DNA of 64,000 nt from Bolinopsis microptera (lineage: Eukaryota > Ctenophora > Tentaculata > Lobata > Bolinopsidae), in NCBI RefSeq assembly GCF_026151205.1, contig NC_087078.1, positions 6,031,675-6,095,674 of the forward strand, read 5' to 3'. Every line of letters starts with the position of its first letter. Positions within the stretch are counted from its first letter, which is position 1. A model generated the notes under the pieces. It made no database searches. It was not told the origin of the DNA and worked only from the letters and a program-made list of their open reading frames with translations. The position numbers were made by a program, and so were the translations under genes. Positions 39,070 through 51,608 of this stretch are shown piece by piece.

Positions 39070-42000
39070 TAGAATTGTTCTGGGCATGTGCGTACCGACT
39101 TATCGTAAGAAGTTGTTGCTATGTTGGTCATGCACACTGAGAATCTTGGAATTTTACCATGGTTCTGAGTCCTGAGACTAAAAGTGTTGAAGACCCTCCC
39201 TCCTAGTCATACTCCTCTCAATTCTTTAGAGGTACTAACTTCCTGTAGACACGCCTAAAAAGTGAGAGGCGTGAGCAATGTTCTGTTCTGCATGCCTGTA
39301 CTTGCAGTTAACACACCTCGCCACCTGCCCAATACTAAACTCTTTATATAACCTCTTGTAATACAGCTAAACTCTTAATATATAGTTATACTGCAGAGAA
39401 CTGGTTATATCCTGAGTGTATGTCGTATTAACCCTGTTCCTTGTAAATCTCCTTGTAAATTTTAAGACAATTGTAAATATCTTAGTGTAATATGATATTA
39501 ACCATATTCCTTGTAAGAAGTCAAATTTGGAGACAATTGTAAATGTGAGTCGAATAATATCTTTCAACAGTTTGAGTATGCTGGAGTCCTAACTGTTAGA
39601 GTTGGGTAGACAATTCTCCGTTGCCTTGTAGGTAACAGTTTGACGCACTTTAACTCCTTATGGCGTCAAGGAGGAAAACTAGGTTAATTGTACGCATTCG
39701 TGTGGGTCTGATGGTCCGTGAACGAGTGAGATAACCCTTCTGACCTTGTGGAGATAACCTAGCAAACTTAGATAGGATTTCACATTATGTAATATGGGTA
39801 GTAGGAGACAGGGTGATAAACAACGTCTTTATAAGGGTTTCTTTACTAGGCGCGGTGACTTTATGTATAAACTTAGGAGAAACTCACAAGAAACTTAAAA
39901 ACAAATTGAAATCAAAGTATTTTCGAACTGCGCTAAAGATCAGTATCAGTCAAAAAGAAAATACTACAAACACATATCGGCAGTCGACTATGAGGCACTG
40001 AGGAGTGAGGTGTAAAGATTGTCACAGAAATAGTGCCCGGTTCCTGTCTGTGACAGGACCGGTCCCTGAAGTAACGTCGGGAAAGATTGAGTAAAATAAC
40101 GGCTAGCCCGAAACGAAGAATCGTACTCAAAGAAATACTCAAAGAAATAAAATGAGAATCTGACAAAAAGTCCATAAAATTCTCGCATTTTCTTTTGAAG
40201 CCATGGATGATGGAAGGTTATGAATATTATTTCAAAGAAGATGTACACAGCAAATCCCACAAGAATTTCTCAGTAAACGATTTAATCTGCAAGCAGGAAA
40301 GTTCGGGATAACTTTAGTAGTGACACTTTATACAGTAAATACCTACCAAACAACAGGACAAAGGTGCCAAAATGAGGAACTCGAAGAGACAGAATTTAAA
40401 AGTTATCCCGGGAACTGACAGTAATCGATCTATTCGCACCTTATTATAAAGTTGTAAGTAACGCGTTGGTAGCCAACCGTAAAATCTGTTACCAAACAAG
40501 GATAAGCATTATTTTATTGTGTGTTGATACAATCGGCATAAAGCAGTAAAAACTCGCAGACGTACGGAAGATGTCAAACACCATAGAATCCGAAATAGTC
40601 GCTTAATTTGCCAGCTGCGAATGGGTGAGCTCGAGCTGTTGTTACTGAAGTATACTTAATTACTAACTTAATTACTAACTATTGTAGTTATCACGTTTCC
40701 AGTTTTTTTAATTTCAGGTTGTTCATTAATTTCCAACTCCGCCCATTACTATTCATTTTTAAACGTAATGTCTGTATATTTAACAAGACAATTTCACGAA
40801 TACACCATAACGCACCAGGGCGGCACCACAACAAATTTACGTGGAGTCGAGGAGCCGTTAAACCAAAAGCATTGCTATGAAACGTAACTTGACCTTTCAC
40901 CAAATTATTTATTGCTACTTGCACAATTAGCGAATAGCTACAGTATAGCCTATACTGTCGGAGTAACATAACGAAGAAATGAAGCAAAATTAGTAGCGGC
41001 GCTGTTAAATAAATTAAATTGAGCGTCATGACCGGAATGAGATGCTTCAAGGATTAGCAGTTTGTGAGGCTACTATTCCTCGTTGTGAGGATTCCTCTGC
41101 TTCTATAAAAACGAGCTCTATTATAAAGACTTAAAACTCTTTTTATAGTATACTTTATATTAGTTCTATTAGTGTGACCTTATGTACTGCTTCAAAGCCA
41201 CTCCGCGTAGACCGTTACAGTTTTATAGCTAGGTATAAGGATTGAAGGGTGGCAGATTGACACGATCCACACCCCGAATATTAGCTGAACTGCTGGAAAA
41301 GTGCTCCACGGAACGTTAACTATTTGGTTAACTTTTACGATTGTAATTATTGGATTTTTAACCCGAGAATTATGGAGAGGGATGTTGGGAAAGCAGTATC
41401 AGGGTCTCAGGTGAATACAGGCAGGGGTTGTGGACCTAATCGTTTTCTTGACAGCAATAACATTAAATTGATCAGCTTCCAATACTGACCGATGAAGCCC
41501 CAGAGTCACTGTCAAGTGTCAAAACATGTATCGTCATTATTCGGCTGTGTGGAGCCCGAGTTCTCGTTTCAGGGCTCTACAGAGAGTGTAGAGGAATTGG
41601 AGTACTACGGGAACTGAAAGGGAGCTGATTACATTCGGATACTATTTATTTACTACTATTTACCGCTATTTATTTACTGCTTAAAAATAAAGTAGACATT
41701 TTTTGTTGACATTATTTGTTTTGTGGATGATGGAAGTACGCTGAAGAATGATTATCCATTAAAAGCTTGTCAGTCGCACTAATTATTTGATTTAATGTTA
41801 ATCATAGTGCGTTTCGAGCCAATTATCTGACAATCATTCAGCATCTGTCTTTCGTAAAGTTTATTAGAAGCGCAGTTATACGATTTCTTAAGATAAAACG
41901 TTTCATGAACCAATTACCAGCTCCTAGATTTGACTTCGAAGCCAACTTTTGGGATTTCGAAACTACTTGGTCGTTACTCGTTATAGAATATATATAAAGT

Positions 42001-44419
42001 TCTGAAGTGCTAACTTTCCCTTTATTTTCACATTCCTTCATCTAAACTAATAGTACATGGTCCGAGATCAGATAACTCATAGCTTCGTTAGAATTGAACA
42101 ACAAATTATACTAATCCAGTTGTCGTCGGTTACAACCTCGGGCAGGACGGTAGTAGCAAGGAATCCTTTAAGTTTATAAATTTGTGACAACAACTGATTA
42201 CAATAATATATCTCAACTCTTGTAGGTGGAGATAAACTCAACAATTAGCTTACATAACTCAACGTAAGGGATCATGGTTATAGGTCTGATAATTCAAGGT
42301 TTGATCCACGTGTTACCGATATAAGCAAGGTTTATTAACCCCTCCTTAAGTCAAATATTCATCATATATTAATATAGTAACGCAGTAATTTTTACAGAAT
42401 TTATACTTTTGTTCAAGTGCCAGGCGTTCAACTTCAAGTCCGTATTTTTCTGGCAATCTGGCCGATCAAAAAGAAAGAATTTTTGAAGGATTTTCCTGGA
42501 AGAATGTTCAGGACCTTTTACAATTTATATCAATTATTTTTTATTCGACTTCGAGTACAACCCAGACCCTGGTAGAAAATGATTAAACGACAACTAATTC
42601 GTAAATAGTTTCTCAGACCCCTCTTAACGGCTGATACTTATATCCTCCTTTATAGTCCTTTAAAGTTAAAGCAATCATGGTTAAAATGCTGCAAACAAAT
42701 GGCCATTTCGCAAAGAATAAAACAACAGAAAGTTAACACTGCAATGGATATCAAGGTCGGTTGAATACCCGGTCAGATTAGTTGCTGGACGAGACAAATT
42801 ATTTACAATTTACCTCCATGCAAGTAGCTAATATAACTTACCTAATACCTTGCCAAAAAGGATAATACGGCTTACTCCTAGGCTTTTTACCATTTACCAT
42901 TGCGGTTGTAAATCAGCCATTCATTTTTAGCAAGTTGGCATTATGTTAAAACAAAAGTCCATTTTGCAACGCCACCATCAGGCTTAAGAAGGCAGTTAAC
43001 ACAAGTTGCTGCATTTATATATTATATCAAAAGAGCTTTGTTTAATCGATAATACTAACTCGAGAATGTTATAACGTTATAATTAACCCCAGGGAACACA
43101 TAAAAGTATGAAACTTATGACATGATGAATCGATGAAAGAGATGTGAGTTAAGTGATTTAAAACTGCTCGAATATTCTGTGCCAAAATGTTAAGAGTTTA
43201 ACTTTTGCACTGAAGCAAGTTAGTGAGAGCCTTCCAGGTCAGGTCAGCGTTGATAACCGTGCTGTGCGGGCAGAAAAATAAGAAATTGAAGTTTAGGAGG
43301 TTTCGTATGTACCCTCCTACACTTAGCTGAATTCTAAACTCAAAATCGCTTTTATTACAAGCGATGAAACATTTTTTTCAAAATTCAAAATTTATTACTG
43401 TGACATCCAGTTTATCATCTAACGGTGAATTAAAACTATAGTTAATTGGATGGGGAGATCTATGAGGTAAAATCCAATTGATAAATAAATCATATAAAGC
43501 TAGCTGTTGAAATCATGAGGGGCATTGCTGTAGCTTGCATGGGAGTTTAACTTGAAAAATATCAATTTTACTAATTTTAAGCAATTGATTGAAAGCCCAT
43601 CGTGAGGGGATTGTCTCTAATGGACTAATTTATTATCTACATCATAATCAGTTAAAAATAAAAACCCCAATGGGAACTCCTGAAAACATAACTACTAGAA
43701 AATATATCAAAACTAAATAGAAAAGTGAGGTCAAATGAAATAAATCGTAACAAACTGCAAATAATGGAATATGATATATAATTGGAATGGATTAATCAAG
43801 ATGCACAGTTCCCAATTATCTGTCGCCATATTATTATAACGGTTCGTCGTTACAACTAAGCTTAACACAAAACAAAACAAGCACGTTTGGTTTTGAGACA
43901 CCCTGCAATTCGGCAGAGCAGAAAGTCAGAACAATGGCGAATTAAACATTTATGAAAAGTAGACAAGCAATTTAGACTCGCATAACCTGCTATAACTGAG
44001 AAGTCGTACTCTGTCACTTTCTTTCTCAGTAAGGAAGTGCTGGTCATGCTCATGATATAAGTACTGTAAATTGCAATAATAAAGAAATCAATTTTCTACT
44101 TAAACTTTATTTGGGCAAAGCCAAATAAAAGAGGCTCCATCGAGGGGTTTCCTGTTTTTATTGATTAGACCGCAAACAACAGTTACGAAATGAAAAGACG
44201 CCGACATGTATTACTATTAGGTGTGCACAAAGGTTTTTCGAGGTGTAGTTGCAGATATTGAAAAGGACTCTTTACCACAAAAGTTGCTAAAAAATGTTTC
44301 GATTCGTAGTTTGTACTGCTTCATCACTTGATTTTATAATATTAAACTAATATGCTAATAATATGTAATGTTAAAATTTAATTTAGATTCTAAGGTTGCT
44401 CCATCAAGTAACGAGGAAA
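39070..44419. other. long stretch without a recognised gene
   Basis: Apart from the doubtful exon at 39988-40260, only short frames of unknown meaning were found (the longest, at 40691-41050 on the minus strand, has hydrophobic segments but no family signature). No tRNA- or rRNA-like sequence was recognised. Confidence 0.4.
39988..40260 (-). CDS. possible exon with a transmembrane segment, unknown function
   Basis: The minus strand is open from an acceptor-like site near 40275 to a TAG near 39986. It reads as a hydrophobic segment (VGFAVYIFFEIIFITF), then HHPWLQKKMREFYGL, an aromatic-rich stretch and a Ser/Thr-rich end. A short upstream piece (40345-40375) ending at GTAGGT would join in phase and extend the hydrophobic part. 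No family recognised. Confidence 0.25.
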   Translation of the reverse strand: MGFAVYIFFEIIFITFHHPWLQKKMREFYGLFVRFSFYFFEYFFEYDSSFRASRYFTQSFPTLLQGPVLSQTGTGHYFCDNLYTSLLSAS

Positions 44420-44712
44420 GGCTAACGATAATAGTGACTACAATACCATGCCGTTTTTACGTTCATAACAAATGAGTAATGACAAAGTGATAAGGTTTGG
44501 CCGACAAAATTATTGATAAAAATTACTTGAAGTGTTAATATAAATAATAGTAGTTGTATTATTCAGCAAATATGGCTAACGATCATAATACCAAGCCGTT
44601 TTTACGTTCATTATAAATGGCATAGTGATAAGGTTTGGACAAAATTATTGATAAAAATTACTTGAAGTGTTTAATATAAATAATAGTTGTTGTCTTGTTC
44701 TATTCGGCCGAT
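44420..44712. repeat. tandem duplication of about 150 bp
   Basis: Two diverged direct copies (44420-44570 and 44573-44712) share gctaacgat, ccgtttttacgttcat, gtgataaggtttgg and aaaattattgataaaaatta. No coding sequence. Confidence 0.85.
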
Positions 44713-45777
44713 ATGTCAACAAAAAATAAATATTTTTAGTCAGATAATGATCAGATTTATGACAAGGAATTGAACATGGCATATATCATTGACCAACTAT
44801 CGGAACCCTAATAAATCCTCATCGAAACTTAACCAAAACCTAACCAAAACTTAATCAACATACCCGAGTAGGTCAAAGAAATATTAATTGAATGTAAAGC
44901 TCCGAATAATTAAGGATTAAATTTAACAAAACGTTAATTATTAAATGTTAAAAAAGTTTATAAAAAACGTCAAAGCAAGCTTTGTGGCCGATACCGCGAG
45001 AGCGCCGTTTCCTTAAACCTTGTACCAGCCAAAACCGTGCTCGGGAACACTGATACGAAATGACGGTTTCAGGATGTTGCCTTACATTTACAAATGATGT
45101 CAGCTCCTCCATAAACATAGTTAGTGCGTGTCGACAGAGCAAAGGTTTAATATAATGTCGCACCGAAATGTAGAACGGATGTTTTGATGATCCAACTTTG
45201 ACCTATCAGTAAGTAACAACATTACATAAGGTGAAGGGTCCGCTTGCCATGTTGTTCTGGCTTACTACATGATACAAAGGGAAGTCCTACAAGGAGCTCT
45301 GCTTCCTGTCAGAGCTGTTAAACACAAAGTTACATCAGGTCTGCTAGACAAAATGACCCTTCCCCAAATAGTTCTCTAACGAGTCGGCATACATCAGACT
45401 CGGCATATATCAGACCCGGGATGAAATCTGCTGATGATTGGGCGACGGAGCAGGTGTCATACCGCGGGAACTCCTGAACAACCGATGAAGCTTAGCCCAC
45501 TTCACGGGACACAGTTTCCTGGCTTCTCAGAAACCGTACATCTCAGAGGACAGAAGTACGGGGAAGAAAGAATCTGGTGGGTTCTGACAGGGTTTCCTGC
45601 CACGGTACCCGGTGCGACCCTCTTTTTAAAGAGTTAGTGTAAAGGGTAGCTTGTTTGAAACCGCGTGGATTTTGTGTGGAATTGTCCTGGCTGAAATCTA
45701 ATAATGTTTGTTCGATTCTTAGTGAGTAAACAAGAAAATTTTAAGTCAAAATAGCCATTATTTGCGAGCCGGATGCG
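44713..45777. other. nothing recognised
   Basis: Short frames at 44948-45163 and 45434-45637 carry no recognisable domain. The latter precedes the LINE ORF1 fragment and may be part of the same old insertion. Confidence 0.35.
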
Positions 45778-46080
45778 ATTCCACTCTCTTAAGTTTAAAG
45801 AACAAGTGGACTAATGTTGTCATCTATGGCATGAGGGAAAAGCCTGAAGAAGTATTGGAGCAACTTGACGAAGACATATTAGCAGCTGAAATTGAGGAGA
45901 AGCCACTCATTCAAAATTGTAGCAGGGTTGGTCTTGTGAAATCAGAGAAGTGTAGACCAATAAAGTTCACCTTCAAAGGCTTGAGCCATTGTTAATAAAG
46001 TTCTAATTCTGAAGAAATGCCAACTTCTGGGCAAGAATCAAGGATTTAAGCCTGTTAATGTGAGTCCTCATCGAAGTTCT
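45778..46080 (+). pseudogene. LINE ORF1-like fragment
   Basis: The plus strand reads NVVIYGMREKPEE..., an acidic spacer, then CSRVGLVKSEKCRPIKFTF. After a one-base frame change near 45990 it continues KVLILKKCQLLGKNQGFKP and VNVSPHR. The order N-V-V-I-x-G...RVG...RPIK-V/F-x-F...L..AK.L...F..V.ISPD is that of the nucleic-acid-binding ORF1 protein of many invertebrate LINEs. It is truncated on both sides. Confidence 0.65.
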
Positions 46081-46351
46081 TAGATTAACTTTGTTCATTA
46101 ATTCTATTGGTGCCATTTAGTGGTTTCAATATGAATAATGATACTCAAAATAGAGGCTTTTCATTCGCGTGTCACTGGACCCATCGACTTTTTGTATATT
46201 AGTCACCACTGCAGCGAAATAATTATACTGAAGTCGTTTCAATATGAATAATGATTCAATAGTAACTTTTGTACACCGATTTTTATGTTTGTGTATGGAA
46301 GGCGAATCATTTCTGAATTGTAATAGCAAGTTTTTTTATAAAGCAATTCAC

Positions 46352-46501
46352 ATAAATACATTAAAATAGTTATTTTGCATTTTGAAAATATTTTGAATTT
46401 TAAAAATATTTTAAATTTTGGTACGTAATGATTAAAATTAAAAATATTTTCAAAATTCAAAATATTTTCAAAATTCAAAATAACTATTTTAATGTATTTA
46501 T
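46352..46501. repeat. AT-rich fold-back of about 48-bp arms
   Basis: 46352-46399 (aaatacattaaaatagttat...) and 46453-46501 are inverted copies with a central ttttgaaaatattttgaatt-like palindrome. MITE-like, non-coding. The 20-bp phrase gtttcaatatgaataatgat occurs twice just before it (46125 and 46238). Confidence 0.8.
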
Positions 46502-46972
46502 ACTAAAAAAATTTTATATAATACAAAAAAAAATGTTATGTTATACGTAATATCAAATTTTGATGATACTTATTTTGACTTTTAAAATTTGAAATTTTTT
46601 GCAAAACCTGATCATTATCAAACGAATATAAAATAAAAAGAACCTATTCTCAAATGGTGCAGTTTATATCTCCGCCAAAAGCATCACATTTTAGCATTAA
46701 TGCGCGTAGTTATCTCAACTATTTCTCAATTCTATTTTCACAGTCACGCCTTCCTGAAGTTACATTAAACAGCCTTTTTTGCTTCCTAACATACCAGTTA
46801 GGAAGCAAAATATTATATAAGTGCAAGAAACCGAATTCAGCAATAAGCTGATTTAAGAGAAGTATTATAATAAAGTAATAAGCAACAACTCACAACTGAC
46901 CGTACAGTTTAAAATGGAACAAAATAAGACAGAATAATTGATCGAATGTTAAACAATAATTGCTGATTCTTA

Positions 46973-47052
46973 CCTGGGGACCTCAGGCTATCATGTTCAT
47001 AAATTTATAGAGATTAGGCGGAATGACAGGCTGAGCGCGGCCCAGTAAGCTG
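46973..47052 (-). repeat. dispersed repeat R3, minus copy
   Basis: Inverted relative of 37225-37302 (see there). The inverted pair is 9.7 kb apart. Confidence 0.75.
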
Positions 47053-47789
47053 ATTCAAGAGAAGTGTAATGAGCAACAAATTTGCTTGGCCTGAAAGGTA
47101 ACAGACGAGTAGCTTAAATGCGCGGGGCGAAGGTCTCAATTGAAGGAATAAATTGTAATGCTGCAGGGCATAGCAACCATCCAATGCGCAACGATCCAAT
47201 GCGAAAATGTAAAATCACATTTGGATATAATGCGCGTGAGTGCTTACAAATTTGACTTTGGTGGGGATAGAAACTGCACTTTCTCAAATTTCTTAGAATT
47301 ATAGAATCAATATACAATACTAGACTTATCGTTTTTTATAAAAGGATTATGAAACCTCGATATTTCATAAACAGCATTTTTTGAAAGGTTTGACGAAAAA
47401 TATGAATTTCAGGTTTTAAAAACACTTTTTTTTTTTAAATTTCTGGTTGAGTACCCGGCCACATTTTTGGAAACCGGACCGGACCCGGATATTAAAGCTG
47501 CAGATATGAAACGTACTGGAGCAGGTGGATCTATTATTTGAAAATAACAACTCTACGAAACATCTATCATCTTGAAACTGAAAATCTTTTATTCTTTCGA
47601 AAGGTACCAGGTATGACAAAAATGGTTTCTACAGTACGTGAAAAAAGAACTCTAAAATGCAAGGCTGAGATTTATAAAAAGATCTATATGGTTCATGATC
47701 GCACTTATTGCATAAAACTCCAGCTATGGGCTACAGACACAATCGAATACTTGCTATTTCTTACATGGTACTCCCATCGCACCAGATTC
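47053..47789. other. upstream region of the first secreted paralogue
   Basis: No exon recognised. A frame at 47538-47843 overlaps the promoter region and has no domain. Confidence 0.4.
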
Positions 47790-47796
47790 TATAAAA
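47790..47796 (+). promoter_or_regulatory. TATA box of secreted paralogue 1
   Basis: TATAAAA 70 bp upstream of the ATG at 47866. This places transcription start near 47820 and gives a short 5' UTR. A very similar ctataaaac string at 51290-51298 lies upstream of paralogue 2. Confidence 0.55.
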
Positions 47797-47865
47797 CCGG
47801 TGCAGTGGTGGGCAATTCAGATCAGAATCTAGTTCTCCATTGAATTGTCTCACATATTTCACAAG

Positions 47866-49669
47866 ATGAAACTGTTTTGTTTTGTTCTGCTGTCCTGTCT
47901 AGCCCTGCTTTGCCAAGGATTTAGTGTTCTACCACAGACGGAGTATGAGGTGCTGGTGGAAGAATTATCAGGGCAAGAGTTTGGAGAGGGCTGTGACCTT
48001 GAAGATACTGACAAACTGCAGTTTTTGGATATATTCGGCATCTTAAAAGCCCTCCGTCGTCTGAGTAAGTGAGGTTACTTTTTAGAGATCTAATCTTAGA
48101 TAAAATGCTTGGATTTTATTTAAAAGTAAGTTTGTAGTTCAAGGATCAGCTGGCCTTCTAGGCAGGGTTCCAGCTAAACTATAAAGTTACTTCTAGGCAG
48201 GGTGGTTGTAGCTAGAATCTAGATTACATCCCACCACAGAGAGGATTAAGTCAGGTAACACAACACAAGATTATAAAGTTATAACTACGGAGTGTGAACA
48301 TGTAGGTTTGAACTGAAATATAGGAGATTTATCCAGACTGTCCGGTCACGAGTGGCTTCTTTGTCTAGAAGTAGCCAGACTATAGAAGTCGGCTCCGAGA
48401 ATTGTTAAGCCTGATCATCTGTTGGGAAGAGTTGCGCTAACAGGGTCAGACAACTACTTGGTTGGAGTGAGATGAGTAAAAGATGAGTTATGGCTTAATG
48501 GAGGTGAGACATGGCCTATAAGAGACATTTATAAGAGACATATAGACCAGATAACAATTGGAGCTGATCCAGGATGCTTATATTTTAAAAACATCAAACA
48601 TCGTGCTAAAAGTCATGACGAAACGAGGGCACTACCACGGTGAGATTAACTCAACAGTTTTTAACTTTATTGTTGATCTGTCTACTCATAAAAAGTGATA
48701 TAAGAGCTTTGGAAGGTACCAAATAATAGGTCACCCGTGTTACGTAAAGGTGGCAAAATTACAGAAACTTTGAAGGAGAGCTCTTGGAAAGTGTTGATGG
48801 AATATGGAATTAATATCCTGTTAAGACAAATTACTTTTAAATACCTAACAAAATACTGAAATTACTTAAGCGGTATGTAACTGTAAGGTGATTTGACGCT
48901 GAACACCAGTTGACTGAGGCAACATAGTTGGCAATATTTTAATACTTATATTGAATGGATAGACAGTTACTACCGATTCGAATAGCACCGTCATAGCTAT
49001 ATTGACGCCACAAGGTGTCTATAGCTATTACTATGGTAAGTCAACTACGCCCTAAGAAGTGTTAGATTTAGAACCAATGCAGAGGTTCATCAAACTTTTA
49101 CCAAATTTAAAGGTTTCTTTGAACAATCTATTTCTGCAGAAAAATAAGCTTATTTGACATTAAGCACGTAAATTTTGCCGATAAACTTTGTCTATTTTAT
49201 CGCAAATTTTTCATATTTATATTTAAGTATTATGTAATGGACCGAAAGCGTTTTCGTCAGGTGTGGCTAGTCCACACCTTAACTGCTAAATAATATGAAG
49301 CATTTATTTCACTTCAAGATGAAAAGTTCAACTATACTAGAAAATGCAAGTGAATTTTTAGAAAATTCGTTAACTAATATTATTTCAGAACTGGAATTAA
49401 TATGTAGCGCAACAACAACCGAGCTGTTGGATCTTCTGCTTCTTCCGAGATGCCTGAGGAACATTGTCCATGTTGCTCGCAACATCATCTGCCAGGACTA
49501 CATCCCACCTACTTACACCCCACCACCCACCACTGCCCCACGTCCTGAGCCCACTACCACTCCACCACCAACGACAAATCCGACAACCCCTCCTAGACCA
49601 ACTACCACTCCACCTCAAACCACCACTCCCCCACCTCTACCAACCTCCTCTGCACCAGCTAGCCTGTAA
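47866..49669 (+). CDS. secreted 4-Cys protein with Pro/Thr-rich tail, paralogue 1
   Basis: Two exons, 47866-48064 and 49389-49669 (TAA), joined in phase 1, encoding 159 residues. The donor is CTGA|GTAAGT and the acceptor TTATTTCAG. Residues 1-18 are a signal peptide (MKLFCFVLLSCLALLCQG). The mature domain (19-103) is predicted helical with Cys43, 72, 88 and 101 (spacing C-x28-C-x15-C-x12-C) and ends with ARNIICQD. The tail (about 104-159) is Pro/Thr-rich, a likely site of mucin-type O-glycosylation. Cys count and spacing match no family I can name; four Cys distinguish it from saposins, which have six. It lies head to tail with a longer paralogue 1.9 kb downstream. Secretion and glycosylation are inferred from sequence. 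Confidence 0.85.
48065..49388. other. intron of secreted paralogue 1
   Basis: 1.3 kb intron. It is five times longer than the equivalent intron of paralogue 2 (253 bp). No repeat family or embedded gene was recognised. Confidence 0.6.
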
Positions 49670-49961
49670 CCTCTCAGGAACCTACTGACTCTCAATGAAT
49701 ATTACATTGATAAAATATGTTGGTTATATCTTTATTTTCCATTTTAGCTTGGGTTTTCATTCGACGTAAAATCTTATCGTTAAATTTATTAAAATTTGTG
49801 GATCTTAATAATCAACTTAAAGCTTTAAAGCTAAATTCGATACGTAATCATGGACCAAAACTCTTGACGACATGCCAACTGGCACAGGTGAAATACCTTG
49901 TCGCAATTCTCCTCTTCGCCGGATCTTAGCAGGCTGTTAAATACAAGTGATGTATAAGATG

Positions 49962-49967
49962 AATAAA
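49962..49967 (+). terminator. polyadenylation signal AATAAA of paralogue 1
   Basis: AATAAA 293 bp after the stop codon at 49669, just before the fold-back insertion. It is the first canonical signal downstream of the stop. Confidence 0.5.
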
Positions 49968-49974
49968 AGATATT

Positions 49975-50829
49975 CTCAATTTATCTAGTTCAAGGGGGCT
50001 ATATTTATGAGTCGCATTTGAACTTGATTTCTCTTGGAGAATTTCTCTTTAGACTCTTAACTTGCGAACAAATTGAAGCAGCAAACTTTAGGCTAGAAAC
50101 TTTATTGAATTGAAATAATCATTCCACGTAACAACGTCTTCTTCAGTTCTGTAATAAAATTGTTAAACATATGTAAAAATTAACGACGGAAAGAAATTTA
50201 AAATAACATTAAAACAAAAACAGAGAAATAAAATTTACGAAATATGACCCAAAAATGTAATTGCAAAAAATGTCAAAACAACAAAAAATACGACAAGAAG
50301 AATTAAGAAATGTAAGCTAATACAACTAAATACTGTACTACTCATGATACTAAACTAATTAATAAACGTAAAACTGGTTGTTCAGAATTCACAGTTCATG
50401 TAATCAATAATGTATTGATAGGACTATCTTGGATGGTAACCATGACAACCGAGTTATCGTTGCTTAAGTGCTGATTTTATCATTAGTTTTTACACATGAA
50501 CTGTGAATTCTGAACAACCAGTTTTACGTTTACTAATTAGTTTAGTATCATGAGTAGTACAGTATTTAGTTGTATTAGCTTACATTTCTTAATTCTTCTT
50601 GTCGTATTTTTTGTTGTTTTGACATTTTTTGCAATTACATTTTTGGGTCATATTTCGTAAATTTTATTTCTCTGTTTTTGTTTTAATGTTATTTTAAATT
50701 TCTTTCTGTCGTTAATTTTTACATATGTTTAACAATTTTATTACAGAACTGAAGAAGACGTTGTTACGTGGAATGATTATTTCAATTCAATAAAGTTTCT
50801 AGCCTAAAGTTTGCTGACTCAATTTATCT
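49975..50829. mobile_element. fold-back element with 322-bp arms between the paralogues
   Basis: Arms 50079-50400 and 50495-50816 are inverted copies with only about two mismatches noticed, around a 94-bp spacer. A 12-bp direct repeat, ctcaatttatct, lies at 49975-49986 and 50818-50829. If it is a target-site duplication, the element is 49987-50817 and its right end has lost about 90 bp relative to the left. No frame is inside. The near-identity of the arms indicates a recent insertion directly behind the poly(A) site of paralogue 1. Confidence 0.85.
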
Positions 50830-51566
50830 GTTCCAATGATTATTGTTCAAGTACCTTAATTGTTAATATGACAGGTCTAATTCATGGGTGTTGAAAGAAT
50901 AACAGGTCGAAAATTGCTTTCCTAGGAAAGTAGGTGAAATAATAATTACCGGAAAAGATATCTTAATACTTCATGGCTTCAAGTTTTAACTGTTAACTTA
51001 TCTTTAATTACACTGTCCTTTTTATTGACGTGACGAACAATGTGGTCAAAAATCGCTTTTCTATAAAGATTGGGAGATGGGACAACAATAAGCTCTGGAG
51101 CTGAAATTTTGATATTTATAACGGCTTTAAGTTGTAACTTAGCTTTATTCAGACGGCTCTCTTAAATTCCCTAATCAGGTTTACTAGAATAATGGTTGAT
51201 TAGACTACAAAATCACATCACCAATCAATGTCTTACTAATCGATTTTAATTTCCTGTCATCCAAGCCTTTGGTCAGCTTTCACACTACTCTATAAAACTA
51301 TAAAAGAGCATACTTCAATTCTTTCCTTTGAAAAGGGACACTTGTCACCATCCATCGAATTATTTTCTTTGTAAAGAATCCAGCGAGTTGTGATCACTGA
51401 CCGTGTTAATTTGATTAAGCATTAAATTAGAAGAATCAGAATAAAAACTGTTTAGTCTTTTGAGACAATTGAAGTTTAACAGTTGGTTTACATCAACCTG
51501 TGAAATGAAGTTCACAACTCTGGTCTAGTAGAGCAGTAGACGTGGCAGCACGTGAGGAATATATTT
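50830..51566. other. upstream region of secreted paralogue 2
   Basis: Non-coding as far as can be seen. Contains a TATAAAA at 51291-51297 similar to that of paralogue 1, with the second candidate described at 51567-51573. Confidence 0.4.
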
Positions 51567-51573
51567 TATAAAT
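51567..51573 (+). promoter_or_regulatory. candidate TATA box of secreted paralogue 2
   Basis: TATAAAT 36 bp before the ATG at 51609, which would leave a 5' UTR of only a few bases. The alternative TATAAAA at 51291-51297 would give about 290 bases. The sequence cannot decide between them. Confidence 0.35.
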
Positions 51574-51608
51574 GACTTCTTCGGCACCGGCTGGCTCATT
51601 CTAACAAG

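Noticed and set aside
40691-41050. 119-codon minus-strand membrane protein
   Set aside because: Hydrophobic by AT-rich composition, with no family signature or splice context. Not supportable as a gene.
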